A program made the position numbers and the translations under genes. The notes below the pieces were generated by a model. That model saw only the letters and a list, made by a program, of their open reading frames with translations, was not told where the DNA came from and did no database searches. Shown piece by piece: positions 6,803 to 12,866 of a DNA stretch of 12,866 bases. The number at the start of each line of letters is the position of its first letter. Positions within the stretch are counted from its first letter, which is position 1. The stretch lies in assembly GCA_023441105.1 (NCBI GenBank), contig JAEZQX010000545.1, forward strand, positions 1 to 12,866, given 5' to 3'. Origin of the DNA: Pseudomonadota bacterium. GTDB taxonomy: Bacteria > Pseudomonadota > Gammaproteobacteria > Burkholderiales > Burkholderiaceae.

Positions 6803-8038
6803 ATGAACAGGATACCGCGGCAAGGGACCGCATGGCCGCAACTGCAGGAACGGATGCGGCAGGCCGCGGCGCAGGACATCGACTGGCGGCGGGGACGGGC
6901 GCCGGCCTATATCCACTACGCCGGCGAAGACGTGCTGGAAGTCGCCAAGCAGGCCTACCTGATGTTCTTCTCGGAGAACGGGCTCGGTCCGCGCGCCTTC
7001 GGCAGCCTGGCGCGCTTCGAGGCCGACATCGTCGCGATGGGCCTGGGGCTGCTGAACGGCGGCCCCGAGGCCCGCGGCGCGATGACGACCGGCGGCACCG
7101 AGAGCATCTTCCTGGCGGTCAAGGCCGCCCGCGACCTGGCGCGCCGCGAGCGGCCGGATCTGGCCAGGCCGGAGATCGTGCTGCCCTTCAGCGCCCATCC
7201 GGCGTTCGACAAGGCGGCGCATTTCCTCGGGCTGGCGACCGTCCGCGTGCCGTTGCGCGCCGACTTCACCGCCGATCCGGCGGCGATGGCGGCGGCGATC
7301 TCGCCCGCCACGGTGATGCTGGTCGGATCGGCTCCGGCCTATCCGCACGGCGTCGTCGATCCGATCGGGGCGATCGCTGCGCTGGCCCGGTCGCGCGAAC
7401 TGTGGATGCATGTCGATGCCTGCGTCGGCGGCTACATCGCGCCGTTCGCGCGGCAACTCGGCTACCCGGTCGAGGCGTTCGATTTCGCGGTCGACGGCGT
7501 CACCTCCATCTCCGCCGACCTGCACAAGTACGGCTATGCCGCGAAGGGCGCCTCGACACTGTTCTTCCGCGACGTCGCGTCGTTCGAGCTGATGGAATAC
7601 CGCTTCGACAACTGGCCGCGCGGGCAGTACTCGACCCGCACCCTGGTCGGCACCCGCGGCGGCGGCGCCATTGCGGCCGCCTGGGCGGTGATGAACTATC
7701 TCGGCGAGGAAGGCTACCTGCGGGTGACCGAGCGGGTCATCGCCACCCGTCGCGCCATCGAGGAAGGCCTGAAGCCTCTCGGCCTGCAGGCGCTGGGCAG
7801 GCCCGAGCTGTCGATCCTGGCCTACGGCTCACCGCTGCACGACATCGCCGCCATCGGCCGGGGCCTCGGCGCGCGCGGCTGGATGGTCGGCCACGTCCGG
7901 CAACCGGACGGCATCCACCTGATGCTCAACCTGACGCACGAGCCGATCGTCAGCGAATACCTCGCGGACGTGGCGCAGGCGGTCGAGGAGGCGAAGGCCG
8001 CGGGAGCCGGCGGGGCCGGCGTGGTCGCCCGCTACTGA
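6803..8038 (+). CDS. PLP-dependent enzyme of the sphingosine-1-phosphate lyase / group II decarboxylase family
   Basis: Soluble fold-type I PLP enzyme of 411 residues. Key marks are the phosphate-cup TTGGTES (95-101), ring-stacking His132 in SAHPAFDKA, Asp205 in HVDAC (pyridine nitrogen) and the Schiff-base Lys242 in SISADLHKYGYAAKG, with the second conserved Lys248. From memory the segments line up closely with human SGPL1, such as NGGPEARG and VTSISAD, but the N-terminal membrane anchor is absent. The LHPD segment of true lyases reads LGPR (61-64), and YASPT reads YSTRT (276-280). The likely reaction is retro-aldol cleavage or decarboxylation of an amino compound; the substrate is unknown. 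The ATG is four bases after the permease stop, with AAGGAAGG upstream, so it belongs to the importer operon and probably acts on what is imported. Confidence 0.92.
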   Translation: MNRIPRQGTAWPQLQERMRQAAAQDIDWRRGRAPAYIHYAGEDVLEVAKQAYLMFFSENGLGPRAFGSLARFEADIVAMGLGLLNGGPEARGAMTTGGTESIFLAVKAARDLARRERPDLARPEIVLPFSAHPAFDKAAHFLGLATVRVPLRADFTADPAAMAAAISPATVMLVGSAPAYPHGVVDPIGAIAALARSRELWMHVDACVGGYIAPFARQLGYPVEAFDFAVDGVTSISADLHKYGYAAKGASTLFFRDVASFELMEYRFDNWPRGQYSTRTLVGTRGGGAIAAAWAVMNYLGEEGYLRVTERVIATRRAIEEGLKPLGLQALGRPELSILAYGSPLHDIAAIGRGLGARGWMVGHVRQPDGIHLMLNLTHEPIVSEYLADVAQAVEEAKAAGAGGAGVVARY

Positions 8039-8066
8039 GGCAAGACCGAGCTGGGAGCCCAGGCTC

Positions 8067-8540
8067 CTAACGCGAGCCGCCGTAGCGGAACCGGCTCTGC
8101 GCGCGGGTGTCGACCGCCTCGCGGAACAGGGCCGCGATCGGCTGCAGGTCGTCGGCGTCGATGGCCTGGAAAGGGCGGCGGCGCCATTGGGCACAGGCTG
8201 CGCGGGCGACCTCGGCCTCGGGACTGATGGGCTCGATCGCCGCCTCCGGCCGCACCGGATCCTGGATGGCCGAGGGTGCAGCCGGCTGGGCGGCCTGGGC
8301 CGGTTGCCGGGGGGCGGGCGCCGCACTGGCGAGCGCCGGCAGCGCATCCAGTTGCGCGACCTGCTCCTGCGACTGCGATGCCTGCTCCTGCGCCATGCCG
8401 AGGGTGACCGCCTTCAGCTCCGTCGGCACCACGCGCAACTCGGGGGACTTGAGTTGCTGCAGGAACTGCAGGACGCGGGCGACATCCTCCGGCGACAGGT
8501 TCCGGATCTTCTTGATGAGCTGATTCTGTTCACGGGTCAT
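8067..8540 (-). CDS. Hypothetical protein, 157 residues
   Basis: I do not recognise this gene. The N-terminal part (1-60) should be helical, beginning TREQNQLIKKIRNLSPEDV and followed by a Leu/Gln-rich helix. Residues 65-110 are an Ala/Pro/Gln-rich linker. The C-terminal part (112-150) has a charged, aromatic pattern (CAQWRRRPFQAID, then DDLQPIAALFREAVD) that looks like another short helical unit. It has no signal peptide and no membrane segment. The ATG at 8540 has AGAGGAAG about ten bases upstream; a longer frame up to 8753 is Pro/Gly/Arg-rich and unlikely to be coding. It is convergent with the PLP gene (28-base gap). The regular helical start supports a real gene, but evidence is limited. 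Confidence 0.62.
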   Translation of the reverse strand: MTREQNQLIKKIRNLSPEDVARVLQFLQQLKSPELRVVPTELKAVTLGMAQEQASQSQEQVAQLDALPALASAAPAPRQPAQAAQPAAPSAIQDPVRPEAAIEPISPEAEVARAACAQWRRRPFQAIDADDLQPIAALFREAVDTRAQSRFRYGGSR

Positions 8541-8603
8541 CGGCTTGCGGCTTCCTCTAGCGAATGCGCGCCGTGCTTGCGGCGGCACTTCATGGCAGTT
8601 TGC

Positions 8604-8629
8604 GGAGCCGGCCACTGCAGTGCGGCTCC
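8604..8629. repeat. Composite inverted repeat upstream of the hypothetical gene
   Basis: Outer arms GGAGCC (8604-8609) and GGCTCC (8624-8629) enclose the perfect palindrome CACTGCAGTG (8613-8622), with three bases on one side and one on the other. It lies 63 bases before the ATG at 8540 and 148 bases after the lipoprotein stop. It could be an operator for the hypothetical gene or a hairpin in its leader. Confidence 0.5.
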
Positions 8630-8724
8630 TGGAATGATTTATGCCACGTCCGCCGCCGGGGCAGGGCGGTTTGCCGATAGGTGGTCGCGTCGAAAGACCT
8701 GACGGCGGCCGGGTGGCGCTGCTC

Positions 8725-8746
8725 GCGCCGGCGCGATGGCCGGCGC
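8725..8746 (-). terminator. Strong hairpin after the lipoprotein gene, possible terminator
   Basis: GCGCCGGC (8725-8732) pairs perfectly with GCCGGCGC (8739-8746) around a six-base loop, 30 bases past the lipoprotein stop on the minus strand. No U-run follows, so termination is only suggested by position and stem strength. GC-rich DNA makes such stems easy to find by chance. Confidence 0.35.
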
Positions 8747-8776
8747 CCGGCACCGGCCCCGCCGCGCAACGACAGG

Positions 8777-9565
8777 CTAGCCGGCGGTCCCGGTTCCCGG
8801 GGTGTAAGAGATCAGCTCCCAGCGGACCCAGTCGTCACGCAGGCGGACCCCACCCAGGTCATTGAAGAAGTTCTCGTGCTGGTACTCACCGGTCCATTCG
8901 CGACGCACCCAGCGATTGACCTGCGGCGCGTACCAGACCCGGTCGATCCTGGACGAATTGAAGCGGAAGACGTCCGGATAGTCGAACCAGATGTGGCGCT
9001 CGACTGCGATGCAGTCGAAGTTGCCCGCCGGGGTGGCGATCCTGGCGGTTCCGGCAACCTTGAGGCGCTGCATCCAGGCGTAGCTGCCGGAGTAGCCGGG
9101 GACGGTGTAGCGGGTCCGGCTGGTCTGGGCTTCGCCGACCCGGCCCGACTCCGGCACGATAGGCATGGGTTGCGCGAAATCCATGGCCAGGTCGTAGGTG
9201 GGCTCGACGTCCACCACCCAGGGTTGCGCGTAGCGCTCGACCAGGACCGCATCGCGCCTGGCGATCTCACCGGCGGTGGTGTCGCTGCGCGTGCGCCGCA
9301 CATTGCAGGTGAGCGGCGATCCGGCGGTAACCGTGACCTCGACGTCGGCAAGCCGATAGCCGTTGTAGCGGTTGATTTCGCGATAGACCCAGCGGTCGCC
9401 GACCCGTACCTCGGGATGCGCGATTTCCACCGCCGGCCCGGCGGGCACGCGGGAAGTGGCGCAGCCGGCGAGACCGGCCGCCAGCATGGGCGTGGCGAGG
9501 GTTCCCGCGCCGGCGAGGAGCAGGCTGCGGCGTCCGGGGTTGGCCTTGTCGTTCGACTTGATCAT
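8777..9565 (-). CDS. Predicted lipoprotein of unknown function
   Basis: 262-residue exported protein. The N-terminus has a twin-arginine-like pair (GRRSLLLAGAG, 11-21) and a lipobox ending LAGC at Cys35, so the mature protein should be lipid-anchored to a membrane. The mature part starts with a strand-rich pattern (VRVGDRWVYREINRYNGYR) and is dominated by alternating aromatic and charged residues, as in small beta-rich envelope proteins. No catalytic motif is visible and I cannot name the family with confidence. The ATG at 9565 is chosen because AAGGAGAT lies six bases upstream; the in-frame start at 9598 lacks this and would put 11 polar residues before the signal. It follows the DUF4870-like gene by 54 bases on the same strand and is probably co-transcribed. 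Confidence 0.85.
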   Translation of the reverse strand: MIKSNDKANPGRRSLLLAGAGTLATPMLAAGLAGCATSRVPAGPAVEIAHPEVRVGDRWVYREINRYNGYRLADVEVTVTAGSPLTCNVRRTRSDTTAGEIARRDAVLVERYAQPWVVDVEPTYDLAMDFAQPMPIVPESGRVGEAQTSRTRYTVPGYSGSYAWMQRLKVAGTARIATPAGNFDCIAVERHIWFDYPDVFRFNSSRIDRVWYAPQVNRWVRREWTGEYQHENFFNDLGGVRLRDDWVRWELISYTPGTGTAG

Positions 9566-9571
9566 CGGGAT

Positions 9572-9577
9572 CTCCTT
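9572..9577 (-). promoter_or_regulatory. Ribosome binding site deciding the lipoprotein start
   Basis: AAGGAG on the minus strand, six bases before the ATG at 9565. It is the best ribosome site in the window and fixes the start after the upstream in-frame ATG at 9598. Confidence 0.75.
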
Positions 9578-9619
9578 GATCGTCTCTGATGCCCACACAA
9601 GACCCGCAAGCGAGCTGCC

Positions 9620-9982
9620 TCAGACCGGCATCGGCTTGCGTTCGTTCAGGTACAGCAGGCCCTTGATCATCCGGTACAGATACCAGATGGCCGGCAGGAA
9701 GAACAGGAACGAGAAAATGCCCAGGGTCAGCATCACCGGGATGGCGAGCACGACGAGCCAGAACAGCGTCCACCAGAACGTCCGGATCTGCCAGGTGAAA
9801 TGGCTCTCGAAGATCGTGCCGCGCGCCGACGGCCGCTTCACGTAGTTGATGATCAGCGCCACCACCGACAGGATGCCCAGGGAGAGCAGCAGTCCGGCGA
9901 TGTGCAGGCCGTAGTCCAGCATGGCGGTACGCGCGAGGGAACCCTCGCGCGCGTTGTCGATGGTGTCGATGGTCTGGTTCAC
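9620..9982 (-). CDS. DUF4870-like small integral membrane protein
   Basis: 120-residue membrane protein with about three hydrophobic segments: 27-47, 70-87 and 88-112 (the last two nearly continuous). The loop VKRPSARGTIFESHFTWQIR (48-67) is the typical conserved stretch of this family in betaproteobacteria. The biochemical role is unknown. I chose the GTG at 9982 because GGAG lies eight bases upstream and the protein then has a short soluble N-terminus as in relatives; an upstream start at 10054 would add an unlike Arg/Pro-rich stretch that overlaps the promoter. It is the first gene of a probable two-gene unit with the lipoprotein gene, and divergent from the hydrolase gene. Confidence 0.85.
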   Translation of the reverse strand: MNQTIDTIDNAREGSLARTAMLDYGLHIAGLLLSLGILSVVALIINYVKRPSARGTIFESHFTWQIRTFWWTLFWLVVLAIPVMLTLGIFSFLFFLPAIWYLYRMIKGLLYLNERKPMPV

Positions 9983-9990
9983 TGAGCGCG

Positions 9991-9994
9991 CTCC
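9991..9994 (-). promoter_or_regulatory. Ribosome binding site deciding the DUF4870-like start
   Basis: GGAG on the minus strand, eight bases before the GTG at 9982. It supports a GTG start for this gene. Confidence 0.6.
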
Positions 9995-10012
9995 GTCGGG
10001 GTTGGCGTGCCG

Positions 10013-10042
10013 GGTATATGGAGGTCTGTCACCGGATATCAA
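10013..10042 (-). promoter_or_regulatory. Putative promoter of the DUF4870-like / lipoprotein unit
   Basis: On the minus strand a -35 box TTGATA (10037-10042) and a -10 box TATACC (10013-10018) are 18 bp apart. Transcription would start near 10006 and leave a leader of about 24 bases before the GTG. The boxes match 5/6 and 4/6. Confidence 0.45.
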
Positions 10043-10289
10043 TCTGAGCCTCAATCGAATCGGGCCTGTCGGGGCCGGTCGCCGCAGCGCTGCGCAAAGC
10101 CCGACGGGCGCTGCCGTCGTGCCGGCGGCGGGCTTCCTCCCATCTTACCGCCTGCGCGAACGCCTGGGGCGCGCCGGGCTTTCGCTGCTACGGCGGGGCC
10201 GCTAAGATGTGGCGACGTCCGGCCGGTCGCATCCGTCCGGACCGCCCGGCCGCGGCGCCTGCGCTGGCCGCACTGCACAAGAATCGGAC

Positions 10290-10293
10290 GGAG
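10290..10293 (+). promoter_or_regulatory. Ribosome binding site deciding the hydrolase start
   Basis: GGAG five bases before the ATG at 10299. The frame is open back to 10209, but only the 10299 start puts the hydrophobic signal sequence at the N-terminus. Confidence 0.6.
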
Positions 10294-10298
10294 ACGTG

Positions 10299-11375
10299 AT
10301 GAAACCCAGCAGACTGCTCGAGCTGTTCACCTGCGGCGCCCTGCTTGTCGCCGCCTTGCCCGCCCTGGCCGCGAACCATCCGCCGCCCAAGGAGGGAGAG
10401 TACGTCATCGAGAACTTCCGCTTCCATACCGGCGACGTCCTGCCGAAGATGAAGCTGCACTACCGCACCATCGGCGATCCGGCAGGCGATCCGGTGCTCA
10501 TCCTGCACGGCACGGCCGGCTCGGGCGCGAGCATGCTGGTCGACGGCTTCGCCGGGGCGCTCTTCGGGCCCGGGCAGCCGCTGGATGCCAGCAAGCACTA
10601 CATCATCCTGCCGGACGCGATCGGCACCGGCAAGAGCACCAGGCCGTCGGACGGGCTGCGCGCGGGCTTTCCCAAGTACAACTACGACGACATGGTGGAG
10701 GCGCAGTACCGCCTGGTGAAGGAGCACCTGGGCATCCGCCACCTGCGCCTGGTCATGGGCAACTCCATGGGCGGCATGCAGACGTGGCTGTGGGGCATGC
10801 GCTATCCCGACTACATGGACGCGCTGGTGCCGATGGCCTCGCTCCCGGCGCCGATGTCGGGACGAAACTGGATGCTGCGGCGCATGCTGATCGATTCGAT
10901 CCTCACCGATCCGGCCTGGAACAACGGCAACTACACCGAGCAACCGCCCACCGTCCGGATCATGAGCTTCTGGTTCTCGACCGCTACCTCGGGCGGCAAC
11001 CAGCGCCTGCAGGCGCTCGCCCCGAACGGCAAGGCGGGGGACGACTACGTCGACAAGCGGCTGGCCGCGCAGAAGGTCGGCGACGCCAACGACCTGCTGT
11101 TCCAGTGGTCGTCATCGCGGGACTTCGATCCCACCGCCAACCTCGACAAGATCACCGCGCCGCTGCTGGCGATCAATTCGGCCGACGACGAGCGCAACCC
11201 GCCCGAGCTGGGGATCTTCGAGCGTGAGATGAAGCGGATCCCGAAAGGCCAGGTCTACATGATCCCCGCCAGCGCCGAGACCACCGGTCACGGCACGACC
11301 GGCGGCCAGGCAAAGCTGTACGCCGAGCCGCTGGCGAAGTTCCTGGCGTCGGTGCCGAAGCGCGTCGCGCCCTGA
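10299..11375 (+). CDS. Secreted alpha/beta hydrolase, homoserine acetyltransferase (MetX)-like
   Basis: 358-residue alpha/beta-fold enzyme. A signal peptide (about 1-25, hydrophobic core LFTCGALLVAALPALA) points to the periplasm. The catalytic set is visible: nucleophile Ser156 in GNSMGGMQ, acid Asp296 or Asp297 in NSADDERNP, and His331 in TGHGTTGG. The oxyanion region is LHGTAGSG (69-76). The elbow and the DAIGTGKSTRPSDGL stretch (106-120) are those of the MetX group, but true MetX works in the cytoplasm with acetyl-CoA, which an exported protein would not meet. Ester or related hydrolysis is more likely, with unknown substrate. It is transcribed alone, divergent from the DUF4870-like gene and convergent with pntB, with a 60-base gap. 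Confidence 0.9.
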   Translation: MKPSRLLELFTCGALLVAALPALAANHPPPKEGEYVIENFRFHTGDVLPKMKLHYRTIGDPAGDPVLILHGTAGSGASMLVDGFAGALFGPGQPLDASKHYIILPDAIGTGKSTRPSDGLRAGFPKYNYDDMVEAQYRLVKEHLGIRHLRLVMGNSMGGMQTWLWGMRYPDYMDALVPMASLPAPMSGRNWMLRRMLIDSILTDPAWNNGNYTEQPPTVRIMSFWFSTATSGGNQRLQALAPNGKAGDDYVDKRLAAQKVGDANDLLFQWSSSRDFDPTANLDKITAPLLAINSADDERNPPELGIFEREMKRIPKGQVYMIPASAETTGHGTTGGQAKLYAEPLAKFLASVPKRVAP

Positions 11376-11415
11376 GCGCGGCACGCAGCACGAAAGGCGG
11401 TTCGACCCGGCGCTT

Positions 11416-11439
11416 GTGCGCCCTCAGGTGCGCCCTCAG
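11416..11439. repeat. Perfect 12-bp tandem duplication over the pntB stop
   Basis: GTGCGCCCTCAG occurs at 11416-11427 and 11428-11439 with no gap. The pntB stop (11436-11438, minus strand) lies in one copy, and the other copy holds the same triplet downstream. A weak 5-bp hairpin (GGCGC/GCGCC, 11409-11422) overlaps the second copy; no T-run is present. Confidence 0.9.
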
Positions 11440-12863
11440 TCGACCGCCTTGACCATGTCCTCCACCACCTTCTTGGCGTCGCCGAACACCATCATCGTCT
11501 TGTCCATGTAGAACAGCTCGTTGTCGAGTCCGGCATAGCCGGACGCCATCGAGCGCTTGTTGACGATGACGCGGTGCGCCTTGTGGACCTCGAGGATCGG
11601 CATGCCGGCGATCGGCGACTTCGGATCCTTCGCTGCCGGGTTGACGACGTCGTTGGCGCCCAGGACCAGCACCACGTCGGTGTCGCCGAACTCCGAGTTG
11701 ATGTCCTCCATCTCGAACACCTGGTCGTACGGCACCTCGGCCTCGGCGAGCAGCACGTTCATGTGCCCGGGCATCCGGCCGGCGACCGGATGGATGGCGT
11801 AGCGCACGTCGATGCCCTTGCCAATGAGCTTGTCGGTCAGCTCCTTCAGCGGGTGCTGTGCCCTTGCCACCGCCAGGCCGTAGCCGGGGACGATGATCAC
11901 CCGATCGGCGTTGGCGAGCAGGAAGGCGCCGTCGTCGGCCGAGCCGGACTTGACCGGCCGCTGCTCCTGGCTGCCCGTGGCGACGGTGGTGGCCTCGCCG
12001 CCGAAGCCGCCGAGGATCACGTTGAAGAACGACCGGTTCATCGCCCTGCACATGATGTAGGACAGGATCGCGCCGGACGATCCGACCAGCGATCCGGCCA
12101 CGATCAGCATCGGGTTGTTGAGCGAGAAGCCGATGCCGGCAGCCGCCCAGCCCGAGTAGCTGTTGAGCATCGACACCACGACCGGCATGTCGGCGCCGCC
12201 GATCGGGATGATGATCAGCACCCCGAGCACGAAGGCGAGGATGGTCATCAGCCAGAACGGCGTCCATTCCTGCGTCAGGAAGAACCAGGCGCCACAGGCG
12301 AGCATGATGATCGCCAGGACGAGGTTGAGCAGGTGCTGGCCGGCGAAGGTCACCGGGGCGCCCTGGAAGAGGCGGAACTTGTACTTGCCGGAGAGTTTGC
12401 CGAAGGCGATCACCGACCCCGAGAAGGTGATCGCGCCGACGAAGGTGCCGATGAACAGCTCGAGACGGTTGCCCACCGGGATCGGCTCGCCGCGGGCGAC
12501 GATGTTGAACGCCCATGGCTCGGCCACCGCCGCGATGGCGATGAACACCGCCGCCAGGCCGATCATCGAATGCATGAAGGCGACCAGCTCCGGCATCTTG
12601 GTCATCTCGACCCGCTTCGCCATGATGGTGCCGGCGGTGCCGCCGACGATCACGCCGAGGAACACCCAGGCCAGGCCGCCGCTACCCGCTTCGCCCTGCA
12701 GCTTGATGATCAGGGCGAGGGTGGTGAGGACGGCGATCCCCATGCCGACCATGCCGAAGGTGTTGCCGATCCGGGAGGTTGTCGGGTGGGACAAGCCCTT
12801 CAGCGCCTGGATGAAGCATATCGATGCCACCAGGTAAAGCAGGACGACGAGGTTGAGGCTCAC
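11436..12863 (-). CDS. pntB: NAD(P) transhydrogenase subunit beta
   Basis: Membrane and NADP-binding subunit of proton-translocating transhydrogenase, which makes NADPH from NADH using the proton gradient. The 475 residues are full length. The N-terminal half has about eight or nine membrane helices, with FMHSMIG (97-103, the channel His) and MLNSYSGWAAAG (232-243, the channel Asn). The C-terminal NADP domain has PGYGLAVA (326-333), GRMPGHMNVLLAEA (362-375), GANDVVNP (402-409), KRSMASGYAG (436-445) and FGDAKK (460-465). The start is GTG at 12863, three bases from the window edge; relatives also begin with M-S-x-N-L, so the protein is probably complete, but its ribosome site cannot be seen. 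The pntA gene or genes should lie to the right. It is convergent with the hydrolase gene. Confidence 0.96.
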   Translation of the reverse strand: MSLNLVVLLYLVASICFIQALKGLSHPTTSRIGNTFGMVGMGIAVLTTLALIIKLQGEAGSGGLAWVFLGVIVGGTAGTIMAKRVEMTKMPELVAFMHSMIGLAAVFIAIAAVAEPWAFNIVARGEPIPVGNRLELFIGTFVGAITFSGSVIAFGKLSGKYKFRLFQGAPVTFAGQHLLNLVLAIIMLACGAWFFLTQEWTPFWLMTILAFVLGVLIIIPIGGADMPVVVSMLNSYSGWAAAGIGFSLNNPMLIVAGSLVGSSGAILSYIMCRAMNRSFFNVILGGFGGEATTVATGSQEQRPVKSGSADDGAFLLANADRVIIVPGYGLAVARAQHPLKELTDKLIGKGIDVRYAIHPVAGRMPGHMNVLLAEAEVPYDQVFEMEDINSEFGDTDVVLVLGANDVVNPAAKDPKSPIAGMPILEVHKAHRVIVNKRSMASGYAGLDNELFYMDKTMMVFGDAKKVVEDMVKAVD

Positions 12864-12866
12864 CGA

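Larger units (their letters stand above)
9983..10298. other. Divergent intergenic region, 316 bp
   Basis: The left part holds the minus-strand promoter and ribosome site of the DUF4870-like gene. The right part must hold the promoter of the hydrolase gene. The only hint there is a weak -10-like TAAGAT at 10203-10208 without a convincing -35. The middle (about 10060-10140) is very GC-rich and contains short inverted repeats such as GCAGCGCTGC, but nothing that I can assign. No small gene with a ribosome site was seen. Confidence 0.5.

Noticed and set aside
8054..8067. GGAGC-CCAG-GCTCC hairpin between the convergent PLP and hypothetical genes as a bidirectional terminator
   Set aside because: Only five base pairs, no T-run on either side, and it touches the stop codon of the hypothetical gene.
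8541..8753. Upstream extension of the 157-residue hypothetical gene
   Set aside because: Pro/Gly/Arg-rich with no helix pattern and running through two hairpins; the ATG at 8540 has a ribosome site.
10035..10042. GGATATCA as a fourth copy of the GATATATC operator
   Set aside because: It lacks two bases of the core (GATATC only) and is not the same palindrome; more likely part of the -35 region of the DUF4870-like promoter.

Overview
This is GC-rich bacterial chromosome that reads as a betaproteobacterium, most likely Burkholderiales. The reasons are a Bug-type (tripartite tricarboxylate family) binding protein standing alone, a TRAP and a TauABC-like uptake system beside FCD-type GntR regulators, a DUF4870-like membrane protein with the wording typical of that group, and a transhydrogenase beta subunit of the separate-subunit kind. 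No species can be named from the sequence. I see no tRNA, rRNA, insertion sequence, phage gene or CRISPR array.

Left part (1-5122), solute capture and regulation. A TRAP-type binding protein (1-891, minus, cut by the window edge) lies downstream of a GntR/FCD regulator (1140-2018, minus). That regulator is divergent from a Bug binding protein (2176-3144, plus). A second GntR/FCD regulator follows (3219-3932, plus). Next comes an operon of four genes (4085-8038, plus): a TauA-like binding protein, an ABC ATPase, an ABC permease and a PLP enzyme of the sphingosine-1-phosphate lyase family. Three different classes of importer are thus represented side by side, each by a binding protein with a twin-arginine-like signal.

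The most interesting observation is a shared palindrome, GATATATC. It occurs at three places, all in promoter regions: upstream of the TRAP gene (944-953), upstream of the second GntR gene (3173-3182) and upstream of the TauA-like gene (4016-4023). At two of them it is joined to a good sigma-70 promoter with a 17-bp spacer. The simplest reading is a small regulon run by the second GntR protein, which would also control itself. The PLP enzyme looks like a soluble S1P-lyase relative whose phosphate-pocket segments are changed and carry new arginines. An operon that imports an anionic amino compound (sulfonate or carboxylate) and then cleaves or decarboxylates it is a reasonable hypothesis.

Right part (8067-12866), unrelated housekeeping and envelope genes. 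It holds a small hypothetical protein (minus), a lipoprotein and a DUF4870-like membrane protein that probably form an operon (minus), a secreted alpha/beta hydrolase of the MetX-like group (plus), and pntB, the NADP-binding subunit of proton-translocating transhydrogenase (minus), whose partner pntA genes should lie just beyond the right edge. The stop codons of the second GntR gene and of pntB each lie inside a perfect short tandem duplication.
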